NCBI GenBank assembly: GCA_902601455.1
Contig: CACKNC010000005.1
Coordinates: forward strand, 19,908-83,907
DNA length: 64,000 bases
Source of the DNA: an uncultured Alphaproteobacteria bacterium
Lineage (GTDB): Bacteria > Pseudomonadota > Alphaproteobacteria > HIMB59 > GCA-002718135
Reading direction: 5' to 3'
Shown: piece by piece, positions 29,093-38,105 of the stretch
Layout of the letters: the number at the start of each line of letters is the position of its first letter
Position numbering within the stretch: position 1 is the first letter of the stretch
Made by a program: the position numbers and the translations under genes
Notes under the pieces: generated by a model
What the model saw: only the letters and a program-made list of their open reading frames with translations
Told to the model about the DNA's origin: nothing
The model's database searches: none

Positions 29093-30233
29093 GAGGTCTT
29101 AATAAAGATCTTGAGATGATATGCCTTTGGATCTCACTTGTTCCCTCCCAGATTCTTTCTATTCGGGCATCACGCCAGATTCTTTCTAATGGTATATCAG
29201 CCATTAAACCCATTCCGCCACATATCTGGATTGCTTCATCTGATACTTTACCAAGCATTTCAGTGCAAAATAATTTTGTCATTGCAGCATCTTGGGATGA
29301 AAGAGTTTTTTGATCAATCTTCCATGCTGATTCAAGTAACATTAGGTTTGCAGCTTTAATATTTGTAGCCATATCTGCTAATTTAAATGAAACACCTTGA
29401 AATTTTCCTATTACTTTTCCAAATTGTTTTCTATTAGCTGACCAGTCAAGTGCAATATCAAATGCTCTTTCTGCTCTTGATACAGAAGTTGCTGCTACTG
29501 TTAATCTAGTTGCTTCTAACCAAACATTCATCAATTCAAAACCTTTGTCTTTTTCACCTAAAATATTTTTCCCAGGTATTCTGCAGTCATTAAAATTGAT
29601 AACATTATTTACATATCCTCTATGAGAAACACAGTCGTAACCCTTAGCTACTTCAACACCTTTTTGATGAAGGTCCACCAAGAAGCATGATAATAAATTT
29701 CTTCCATGCTCATCTGTTCCAGTTGAGGCGAATAAAACTACAAAGTCTGAAATATGAGCATTTGAAATAAAATGTTTGGTTCCATTGATTATCCAATCAT
29801 CACCATCTTTTTTTGCATTTGTTTTCATTCCTCTAAGATCGGAACCAGCCTCAGGCTCAGTCATCGCAATACAATCTTTTCTTTCGCCGGTAATGGCAGG
29901 TTTTAAGTATTGATCAATTAATTCCCCTTCACAGGCCATTAAGATATTTTGTGGACGCCATGCAATTTCAGCTAACGCAAGGGATGCAAAACCTAAATGT
30001 TTTTCAACTAAAGTTAAATCAAAAGCATTTAAACCACTTCCGCCGTATTCAACTGGCATATTGCATGCATATAAACCGGCATCAATGCTTTTTTTCTTAA
30101 TTTCATCATATAATTCTCTAGGAAGATTATTTGTTTTTTCTAAAAGCTCTTCATGTTGTAGTAGTTCTGTTTTAACAAAAGCTTTAGTTGTATTTATTAA
30201 AAGATTTTGTTCTTCTGTAAGATTAAATTCCAT
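29082..30233 (-). CDS. Acyl-CoA dehydrogenase
   Basis: CIAMTEPEAGSDLRGMKT, QICGGMGLMADIPLERIWRDARIERIWEGTSEIQR. Confidence 0.9.
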   Translation of the reverse strand: MEFNLTEEQNLLINTTKAFVKTELLQHEELLEKTNNLPRELYDEIKKKSIDAGLYACNMPVEYGGSGLNAFDLTLVEKHLGFASLALAEIAWRPQNILMACEGELIDQYLKPAITGERKDCIAMTEPEAGSDLRGMKTNAKKDGDDWIINGTKHFISNAHISDFVVLFASTGTDEHGRNLLSCFLVDLHQKGVEVAKGYDCVSHRGYVNNVINFNDCRIPGKNILGEKDKGFELMNVWLEATRLTVAATSVSRAERAFDIALDWSANRKQFGKVIGKFQGVSFKLADMATNIKAANLMLLESAWKIDQKTLSSQDAAMTKLFCTEMLGKVSDEAIQICGGMGLMADIPLERIWRDARIERIWEGTSEIQRHIISRSLLRPLGA

Positions 30234-30234
30234 T

Positions 30235-31422
30235 TTATATATCAGCAGGTACCTTATGCCGTCTTGGCGGATTAAAAAACTGTTTTTTCACAACTAAACA
30301 TTCAGCCCATATTTTTTTATACTCCAATTCTTCAGGATGATATATTTCAGCAAAAACTTTTGATCCAATTTTCATATGGTCTTTATCAACATAACCAAAA
30401 GCAATATTTGATTTTAAGCTTGGTGACCACATACCAGCTGTCACAATACCAATTTCTTTTTTATTTTTATCATACAAAACTGAACCAATAGCAGGTTTGT
30501 CACCTTGAATATCTAGCCCAACTAATTTTTTAGTTAAAGATTTGTTTTTCAAATTAATAAGAGATTTTTTTCCTGTAAAATAGTTTTTATTTAAATCAAC
30601 TAGCCATCCCATACCTAGTTCAAACGGAGTCCTCATTCTATTTGGTCGTAATGCTTGTTCTGCAGACATAAAATCTGCATTTGGCTGAATAAAACCTGCC
30701 TCAATTCTAACCATTTCTAGCGCGTTCATACCTGCAGGTAAAACCTTATAGTCTCTATTAAATTTGAATAGTGAGTCCCAAACATTTAACGCATCTTGAG
30801 GGTTACACCAGATTTCGTAGCCCAAATCTCCAGAAAATCCAGTTCTAGATATAGTAACATTTGAGCCATTAAGGTCAAAACTATCAAAGAAAAATGGCTT
30901 TAGGTGTTCTATGTTCTTAACATTTAATAAATGTAAAATTTTACAAGAGAGAGGTCCTTGAAATGCTAAAGCAGCAATAGAGTCACTGACATCGTTCACT
31001 TCTGCATCAAAACCAATAGCTGTATCGCAAAACCAATTCAAATTTCTTTCTGCACAAAATATTCGCAAATGATTTGTATTAAAACAAAAAACAGTACCAT
31101 CATCGATAACATTTCCATCTTCATTGCACCAAATAATATACATCACTTGATTAGGTTTAATTTGTGTTACATCTCGTGTGACTAATTTATCTACAAATTT
31201 TATAGCGTCTTTTCCTTTGATATCATATTTATGCATTGGTGTTATATCTAAAACCCCCGCTGTATTTCGCATTGAGGTGTACTCTAGTTCTGTATTAGAA
31301 TACTCTCTTGCAATTTTATATCCAGCCCAACGATACCAATCATTATTATAACAAGCTTCAAAAGTTCTTTTATGAAAAGGTGTTTCCAGAAGAGGTTTTG
31401 TAAATGAAAGTGTATTATCCAT
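30235..31422 (-). CDS. GcvT/DmdA-superfamily aminomethyltransferase (THF-dependent demethylase-like)
   Basis: LDITPMHKYDIKGKDAIKFVDKLVTRDV, ALAFQGPLS, SRTGFSGDLGYEIWC, C-terminal GcvT barrel. Confidence 0.82.
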   Translation of the reverse strand: MDNTLSFTKPLLETPFHKRTFEACYNNDWYRWAGYKIAREYSNTELEYTSMRNTAGVLDITPMHKYDIKGKDAIKFVDKLVTRDVTQIKPNQVMYIIWCNEDGNVIDDGTVFCFNTNHLRIFCAERNLNWFCDTAIGFDAEVNDVSDSIAALAFQGPLSCKILHLLNVKNIEHLKPFFFDSFDLNGSNVTISRTGFSGDLGYEIWCNPQDALNVWDSLFKFNRDYKVLPAGMNALEMVRIEAGFIQPNADFMSAEQALRPNRMRTPFELGMGWLVDLNKNYFTGKKSLINLKNKSLTKKLVGLDIQGDKPAIGSVLYDKNKKEIGIVTAGMWSPSLKSNIAFGYVDKDHMKIGSKVFAEIYHPEELEYKKIWAECLVVKKQFFNPPRRHKVPADI

Positions 31423-32893
31423 TACCTTTATCCTTTAATAATTGTTTTGCAGCATTAACTCCATTAATACCAGTAATACCGCCTCCAGGATGGGTACCTG
31501 CACTACATAGATATAAGCCATTAATTGGGGTAGAATATTGAGAAGAGCCATAAAATGGACGCATCATTAAAAGTTGATCAATCTCCAAATCTCCATGACT
31601 CCAGTGACCACCATTAATATTATATTTACTTTCAATATCATTTGGAGTTTCAATTAATGAAGATAGAATTTGATTTTCTTCAATAAATTTATCTAAAATT
31701 AATTTAATATTTTTTAATATTTGCTCTTTATCATGTGAAGATTTTTTTAAATAAGGTATGAAGTAGACATTAGCAGATATTTTATTTTTATTTATATAAA
31801 ATTCCAAACAAGGATTTGATGTTAATTTATTATATTTATTGGCATTAAAAGCATGTTCTATATATTTTATATTTGGAGCATAAACAAATTTACCTGATAA
31901 ATATTTTGATTCTAAATTTTTAATTTTGATATCATTTTTAAATTCAATATTGACTTTAGCTACTGTACCTCTGGAGCGATAATTATTTGTTCTTCTTATA
32001 AAGTCTGTATCTAAATTAGAAGCTCCAACTAATTCCAAATAAGTAGTTTTAGGGTCTGAATTTGAGATTATCGCAGACGTTTCAATTTGCTCTCCCGTAT
32101 TAAGCAAAACTGAATTAACACTTTGGTTTGAAATATTAATTTTTTCTACTTTTTTATTTGTTTGAATCTCAACATTATTTTTTTTACAAATATCCTCAAT
32201 AGATTTTAAGAATGAGTTTGTATTAAATTTATTAATTCTAAAGAATGAGTTGTTAGTAGCTTGATTGTACAATAGATTTAATATTGATCCAGGGGATCTT
32301 GCACCAAGATTTGTTCCAATTACAGCCTCATTAGATATTAATCCCTTTAAACAATCACTTTCAATATTGTCCTCTAAGTCATCCGCAATATTTAAACCAA
32401 TTACGCGTAATAATTCTCGCATGTTTTTTTTACCAAGAAGTCTGACTTTAAAACCCATTGTAAATAATTGCCAAATATCAGATCTGGAACCTGATTTGAC
32501 TCTTGGTGGTTTTTTAAACATAAATGATCTTAAGGTTCTTGCAAATAAATCATATTTATTAATTAAGTTAATAAAACTTTTTTGATCAGAGTCACTTGCA
32601 CTTGTTTGTAAAAATTGAACATTTTTACTTCCATTTATTTGGAGCACAGTATGATTTAAATCTTCCGACAAAGCGGACACAAAATTATCACTTGTATTTT
32701 TTTCAACAGTAATATTTAATTCTTTTAAAACTTCTTGGGAGATATTGCTTAAGTATTCAGAATAATTAGCAAGGCCACCTAATTTTTCATTCTTTTCTAT
32801 TACTAAAACTTTATTTCCATTTTTTGATAAAACACAGGCAGCAACTAAACCATTATGCCCTCCACCAATAATTATGACATCAAATTTTTTCAT
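31415..32893 (-). CDS. Phytoene desaturase/PYROXD2-like FAD oxidoreductase (paralog 1, divergent)
   Basis: DVIIIGGGHNGLVAACVLSKNGNKVLVIEKN; C-terminal NGLYLCSAGTHPGGGITGINGVNAAKQLL. Confidence 0.82.
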   Translation of the reverse strand: MKKFDVIIIGGGHNGLVAACVLSKNGNKVLVIEKNEKLGGLANYSEYLSNISQEVLKELNITVEKNTSDNFVSALSEDLNHTVLQINGSKNVQFLQTSASDSDQKSFINLINKYDLFARTLRSFMFKKPPRVKSGSRSDIWQLFTMGFKVRLLGKKNMRELLRVIGLNIADDLEDNIESDCLKGLISNEAVIGTNLGARSPGSILNLLYNQATNNSFFRINKFNTNSFLKSIEDICKKNNVEIQTNKKVEKINISNQSVNSVLLNTGEQIETSAIISNSDPKTTYLELVGASNLDTDFIRRTNNYRSRGTVAKVNIEFKNDIKIKNLESKYLSGKFVYAPNIKYIEHAFNANKYNKLTSNPCLEFYINKNKISANVYFIPYLKKSSHDKEQILKNIKLILDKFIEENQILSSLIETPNDIESKYNINGGHWSHGDLEIDQLLMMRPFYGSSQYSTPINGLYLCSAGTHPGGGITGINGVNAAKQLLKDKGNG

Positions 32894-34530
32894 ATATAAT
32901 GTGTGTTAATCTGTTTCTTTAAATCTATTAAAATTTCTCTTGCTGCATTTGCTCCAGGTGCGCCCATAACTCCCCCACCTGGATGAGTGCTAGATCCACA
33001 CATGTATAGATTTTTAATTGGAGTTTTGTACTGAGCATAACCTGGTATAGGTCTGTTAAACATTAACTGATCCATGGTAAGTTCTCCTTGGAAGATATTG
33101 CCTTCAGTTAATCCAACTTCTTCTTCTAGCTCTTTTGGTGTTCTTATTTCAGCATGTTTTATTATGTCATTAAAATTTTCAGAATATGCTCCAATTCTAT
33201 TCATAACATGCTTCCCAAACTCTAATCTTTTTTCTTCAGTCCATCCACCATCTGCAAGATTGTATGGAACGTACTGAACAAATACTGACATATAATGTTT
33301 TCCTTGTGGAGCCATTGTGGGATCATTAATACTTGGAATACACATATCTACATAAGGTAATTTAGACCATCTGCCATCTTTCCAATCATCGTAAGCACTT
33401 TCCATTTCTTCTATACTCTGTGTAATGTGAAGATCTCCTGTTCCCGCAGGATCTCCCTCCGGTATGCTTTTCCAAATAGGTAAATCATCAAGAGCTATAT
33501 TCAATTTTCCTGAAGATCCTCTTATTTTAAAATTTTTAACTGCATTATAAAAATCATCAGGTATATTTTCTTTTTCTACAACCTTAAGAAAAGTTCTTTT
33601 TACATCTAGATTGGAAACTAGTTTATCAGCAAATATTTCATCACCATTTTCTAGAACAACACCATGGCTACGATTATTTTTAATTAATATTTTAGTTACT
33701 GGTGATCCTGCAATAATATCGCCACCACTTGCTTTTAGAGAAGCGGCCATAGCTCTCGTTATTGAGCCCATTCCTCCCCGTGAATACCCCCATGCACCAA
33801 CTGTTCCATCTACTTCCCCCATATAATGGTGTAGTAATACATAGGCTGAACCAGGAGAATAGGGCCCTAAAGCAGTACCAATTATTGCTGATCCTGCCAT
33901 ATGAGCCTTTACAACTTCTGACTCAAAATATTCTTCCAAATAATCACGTACACTCATCGTCCAAAAACGAATAGTGTCATAAATTTCTTTTTCACCCAGT
34001 CCGCCTAATTCATCTTTTGCGGCAAAAAATTTTGCAAAATCTAAAAGACCCATAATATCTTTTGGTCTAAATGAGGTTGGATCTGGAGGGGTCATCTTTA
34101 ACAATGGTTTTATTATTTTACATTGCCTCATTACATCTTTACTAAACCTCTCGTAAGCTTCAGCATCTTTTTTAGAAAATTTTGCAATAGAGCGATAATT
34201 AAGATCATGATCGCTGTAATGTGCATAAAATCGTCCATCATCAAGCATTGTAGCACTACCTTCATATGGAATGATCTGGAGGCCATACTTAGAAAGTTCT
34301 AAATCTCTAAAAATCTCAGGTCTTAGTAGGCTACATACATATGAGCAATTGGAATAGGTCCATCCTGGGTGAAGTTCTCTACTTACGGCTGCTCCACCAA
34401 CATAACTATGACGTTCAATTACTGCTACTTTTAAACCAGCTTTAGCTAAATAGCAGGCAGTTGTTAGTCCATTATGACCACCGCCTATAATAGCTACATC
34501 ATATTTAGTTTTTGACATTTTTGATTTCAT
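32890..34530 (-). CDS. Phytoene desaturase/PYROXD2-like FAD oxidoreductase (paralog 2; start reassigned from 34632)
   Basis: KYDVAIIGGGHNGLTTACYLAKAGLKVAVIERHSYVGGAA; C-terminal NLYMCGSSTHPGGGVMGAPGANAAREIL. Extra N-terminus of the 34632 ORF would overlap the TetR gene and site B; likely starts at 34530 or 34518. Confidence 0.82.
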   Translation of the reverse strand: MKSKMSKTKYDVAIIGGGHNGLTTACYLAKAGLKVAVIERHSYVGGAAVSRELHPGWTYSNCSYVCSLLRPEIFRDLELSKYGLQIIPYEGSATMLDDGRFYAHYSDHDLNYRSIAKFSKKDAEAYERFSKDVMRQCKIIKPLLKMTPPDPTSFRPKDIMGLLDFAKFFAAKDELGGLGEKEIYDTIRFWTMSVRDYLEEYFESEVVKAHMAGSAIIGTALGPYSPGSAYVLLHHYMGEVDGTVGAWGYSRGGMGSITRAMAASLKASGGDIIAGSPVTKILIKNNRSHGVVLENGDEIFADKLVSNLDVKRTFLKVVEKENIPDDFYNAVKNFKIRGSSGKLNIALDDLPIWKSIPEGDPAGTGDLHITQSIEEMESAYDDWKDGRWSKLPYVDMCIPSINDPTMAPQGKHYMSVFVQYVPYNLADGGWTEEKRLEFGKHVMNRIGAYSENFNDIIKHAEIRTPKELEEEVGLTEGNIFQGELTMDQLMFNRPIPGYAQYKTPIKNLYMCGSSTHPGGGVMGAPGANAAREILIDLKKQINTHYI

Positions 34531-34537
34531 ATATTTC

Positions 34538-34555
34538 TTTGAATGAGCATTCAAC
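34538..34555. promoter_or_regulatory. Palindromic putative TetR/BetI-type operator, site B
   Basis: TTTGAATGAGCATTCAAC; TTGAATG-AG-CATTCAA is a perfect 7-bp inverted repeat, in the divergent gap before the TetR gene. Confidence 0.7.
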
Positions 34556-34614
34556 CAAATTTCTTGTAAAAACAGTAATTTTATGAAAAAATCACTTTTT
34601 TTTAGAGGATTTAA

Positions 34615-35238
34615 ATGGCTAATAAAAATCAAAGAACAGAAAATAAAAAAAATAGTAATTTAAGACTTATATCTTCTACGATTAAAAACTTATCAAAAAA
34701 AGGAATAAATGAACTTACTATGAATGATGTCTCCCAAGGAGCAGGATTATCACAAGGCATAGTAAATTTTCATTTTAAAAGTAAAGAATTACTTTTAATT
34801 GAGACACTAAAATTTATATCGAATGAATACCTCACTTCATTTGATAAATATTTAAAAAAAGCAGGAGATGATCCAAAATTAAAAATAATAAATATGATAG
34901 AAAATGATTTTAGTTCTAAAATTTGCTCACCAGAAAAAATTTCTGTTTGGTTTACTTTCTTTAGTGAAATTAAATTTAAACCTGCTTATAGGCAGATTTG
35001 CAGAGAAAGAGATTTATATTATCATAACGTGACAGAGGATATTTTTTCTGAATTAATTAAGAGAGAAAAAAATGAATTATCAAAAAAAAGTTTATCTATA
35101 GCTTTTCAATCTTTAATAATGGGTTTATGGCTAAATCAGTTAGATGAACCATCTAAATTTTCAAAATCTGAGTCAAAAAAAATATGTATCGATTATTTGA
35201 AAACTCATTTCCCTAATCAGTTTAGCAGGTACTCTTAA
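34615..35238 (+). CDS. TetR-family regulator, BetI-like
   Basis: LTMNDVSQGAGLSQGIVNFHFKSKELLLIETLKFISNEY is the BetI-type HTH. Confidence 0.85.
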   Translation: MANKNQRTENKKNSNLRLISSTIKNLSKKGINELTMNDVSQGAGLSQGIVNFHFKSKELLLIETLKFISNEYLTSFDKYLKKAGDDPKLKIINMIENDFSSKICSPEKISVWFTFFSEIKFKPAYRQICRERDLYYHNVTEDIFSELIKREKNELSKKSLSIAFQSLIMGLWLNQLDEPSKFSKSESKKICIDYLKTHFPNQFSRYS

Positions 35239-36413
35239 TGTATAGTGGAATGACAAAATCAGCATTAGATTGGCAAGTCAAAATAAGAAGTTTTGTTGAT
35301 AAAGAGCTTATACCTTGGGAGGTACATGCTGAAAAAAATGCAGGAAATTTACCACCTGATGTAGAAAAAAAACATTCTCAAATAGCAATTAAGCTTGGAT
35401 TACCTGGTATGGGTATTTCAAAACAGGAAGGCGGGTTAGGACTTTCAATGTTTGAGCAAATGATAATTTGGGAACAGCTTGGAAGAGTAACTAACGCTTT
35501 ATGCTGGTGTTTTTCTGAAGCTCAGGATTGGATGGAAGAAAATTTTACGGACGTTCAGAAAGAAAACTATCTATACCCCTTGTTAAAAGGTGAAAAAAAA
35601 GAATGTTATGCGATAACAGAAAAAGGCTCCGGATCAGATGTTAATGGTTCTGTAAAAGCAACTGCTGAATTTATTGATAACAATTATATTATTAATGGTG
35701 AAAAATGGTATGTTACAAGCGCAAACAAAGCTGACTTCTTTTTTTTGCAAGCAAAATTAAAAAATGGAAAAAATAAAGATCAACATGCTCTTTTCATTGT
35801 TGATAAAAACCTTGATGGTATTGAATTAGTAGATACTCCTGAATTTAGTCATACTTTTTCTCACCATCATTGCATTTATAAATTTATTAATGTTAAAATT
35901 CCCTCAGTTTGCATTATTGGAAAAGAAGATGATGGAATGGCTTATACTCACTCTTGGTTTCGTCATGAAAGATTGGGAATTGCAGCAAGATGTTGCGGAG
36001 CAGCAGAGAGATTAATTGATGAAGCTACTAAATTTGCAATGAACAGAGAAGCTAGTGGTAACAAAATAAAAGATTATCAATTAATTCAATCAATGCTGGC
36101 CGATAGTGTTACAGAGCTCGCTGCCACTAGAGTTCTGCTTTACGAAATATGTAAAGATCATGATAATAAAAGTGATGTTAAAATTTTACATGCCAAATGC
36201 TCAATGATAAAACTCTATGCATCAGAAATGGCAAATAGAGTAGCTGACCGTGCTGTTCAAATTTTTGGTGGAAGAGGGTATATGAGAGAAAATATTGCAG
36301 AGAGATTCTTTAGAGAATTAAGAGCTGATAGGATTTGGGAAGGTACAAGTGAGATTCAACGTATAATTATTGCTAATTCACTATATAAAAGAGGCTTGGA
36401 AAATTTAATTTAA
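35238..36413 (+). CDS. Acyl-CoA dehydrogenase
   Basis: CYAITEKGSGSDVNGS, QIFGGRGYMRENIAERFFRELRADRIWEGTSEIQR. Confidence 0.9.
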   Translation: MYSGMTKSALDWQVKIRSFVDKELIPWEVHAEKNAGNLPPDVEKKHSQIAIKLGLPGMGISKQEGGLGLSMFEQMIIWEQLGRVTNALCWCFSEAQDWMEENFTDVQKENYLYPLLKGEKKECYAITEKGSGSDVNGSVKATAEFIDNNYIINGEKWYVTSANKADFFFLQAKLKNGKNKDQHALFIVDKNLDGIELVDTPEFSHTFSHHHCIYKFINVKIPSVCIIGKEDDGMAYTHSWFRHERLGIAARCCGAAERLIDEATKFAMNREASGNKIKDYQLIQSMLADSVTELAATRVLLYEICKDHDNKSDVKILHAKCSMIKLYASEMANRVADRAVQIFGGRGYMRENIAERFFRELRADRIWEGTSEIQRIIIANSLYKRGLENLI

Positions 36414-36417
36414 TACT

Positions 36418-37302
36418 ATGATTTCTGCACTTCAAAAAATTTATGTTAAAAATGATCAGCTAAAAGCTTATACTTTATTATCTCCAGCATTAATTTTAAT
36501 TATTATTGCAATGGCAGCCCCCATGCTTGTAATGATTATCACAAGTTTTAATACACAAATATCAATGGTGGAAATTGATAGAACTTTTACTTTTGATAGA
36601 TATGAAGATTTTTTTTCAAAGCCAATATTTTCAATGCTTTTATTTAGGTCGCTTAAAATATCTTTCTTAGTAACTGTTTTAACTCTTCTGACTACATACC
36701 CACTTGCTTACTATATTGCTTTTTACGTGAAAAAAAATAAGATGCTTTGGATCATTTTGATGACTTTACCATTTTGGACTAGTTATCTATTAAGAGTTTT
36801 TTCTTGGAAAGTTATTTTAGGAAACAAGGGAGTGATTAATTCTGCGCTTGTTGGATCAGGTTTAATTGATGAGCCTCTTGGCTTTTTACTCTATAATCAA
36901 GGTGCTGTAGTTTTGACTCTCGCTCATGCATGGGCAGCATTTGCTATTTTACCTCTTTATGTATCCTTAGATAAGATAGATAAATCTTTGCTTGAAGCTT
37001 CTTATGATTTGGGTAACTCAAAATTTGAAACTTTTATACGTGTTACATTACCTTTATCTTTACCAGGAATAATTGGAGCCATTCTTATTATTTTTATACC
37101 TACTGTTGGAGATTATGTAACTCCTCAAATGGTTGGTGGAACTGATGGTAGAATGCTCTCAAATATGATTCAAAGTTTATTTGGTAGAGCTAATAATTTT
37201 CCATTAGGTGCAGCATCAGCAGTTTTAATGCTGTCATCTGTTTGTATTATTGCTGGTATAGTTACTTATATTACTAAAAAATTAACTTTGAGAATGTCCT
37301 AA
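36418..37302 (+). CDS. ABC transporter permease (PotB-like)
   Basis: EASYDLGNSKFETFIRVTLPLSLPGIIGA EAA loop; polyamine-type arrangement. Confidence 0.88.
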   Translation: MISALQKIYVKNDQLKAYTLLSPALILIIIAMAAPMLVMIITSFNTQISMVEIDRTFTFDRYEDFFSKPIFSMLLFRSLKISFLVTVLTLLTTYPLAYYIAFYVKKNKMLWIILMTLPFWTSYLLRVFSWKVILGNKGVINSALVGSGLIDEPLGFLLYNQGAVVLTLAHAWAAFAILPLYVSLDKIDKSLLEASYDLGNSKFETFIRVTLPLSLPGIIGAILIIFIPTVGDYVTPQMVGGTDGRMLSNMIQSLFGRANNFPLGAASAVLMLSSVCIIAGIVTYITKKLTLRMS

Positions 37303-38105
37303 TGTACAAAAAAAATAATTCATTATTAGTTTACTGTATTTTTTATTTTTTATTTTTATACATTCCAGTGTTTTTATTGCCAATTTTTTCTTTTAATGAC
37401 TCCTTTCACATGGTTTTCCCTCTCAAAGGTTTTACTTTTGATTGGTATATAGAGATGTGGAATAAAGCTAGACTGCATAAAGCTCTATGGAATAGTATTA
37501 AAGTTGGTGTGATAACTGCTATTATTAGTACATTCATTGCTCTGTTCGCAGCAAAGGCTTTTACAAGATATAGAGTTAAATATAGTGGTTTATCTTATGG
37601 AGCATTACTTCTACCTTTTATAATTCCAGAAATTATAATTGCCGTAGCTTTCATAGTAATTTGGACAAGTATGGGATTAAAACTAGGATTAATACCTATT
37701 ACTATCTCTCATATATTATATTGCACCCCTTTTTGTTTATTAATATTAATTTCTAGAATGGATGGGTTTGATAAAAGTTTAGAGGAAGCCTCTATGGATT
37801 TAGGAGAGAATATATTTGGTACTTTTTGGAGAGTCACTTTCCCATTATTACTTCCAGGAATTATTGCATCATTATTACTATCTTTTGTCATTTCTTTTGA
37901 TGAATTTATTTTAGCTTTCTTTTTAAGTTCTAGTGATCAAACTCTTCCTATTTATATGTGGAGTCAATTGAGATTTCCAAAAAAACTTCCACATGTATTA
38001 GCATTGGGTGCTATAATTATTGTGGCAACTTCTTTTATTGTAATGTTATCATATTGGTTTAGAAATCTTGGACAATCAAATAATAATAGAGGATCTCATA
38101 TATAA
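37302..38105 (+). CDS. ABC transporter permease (PotC-like)
   Basis: EASMDLGENIFGTFWRVTFPLLLPGIIASLLLSFVISFDEFILAFFLS. Confidence 0.88.
   Translation: MYKKNNSLLVYCIFYFLFLYIPVFLLPIFSFNDSFHMVFPLKGFTFDWYIEMWNKARLHKALWNSIKVGVITAIISTFIALFAAKAFTRYRVKYSGLSYGALLLPFIIPEIIIAVAFIVIWTSMGLKLGLIPITISHILYCTPFCLLILISRMDGFDKSLEEASMDLGENIFGTFWRVTFPLLLPGIIASLLLSFVISFDEFILAFFLSSSDQTLPIYMWSQLRFPKKLPHVLALGAIIIVATSFIVMLSYWFRNLGQSNNNRGSHI

Noticed and set aside
30235-31422. Calling the GcvT-like protein DmdA outright
   Set aside because: Shares superfamily features, but key recalled stretches of Pelagibacter DmdA do not match well; kept as GcvT/DmdA-superfamily.
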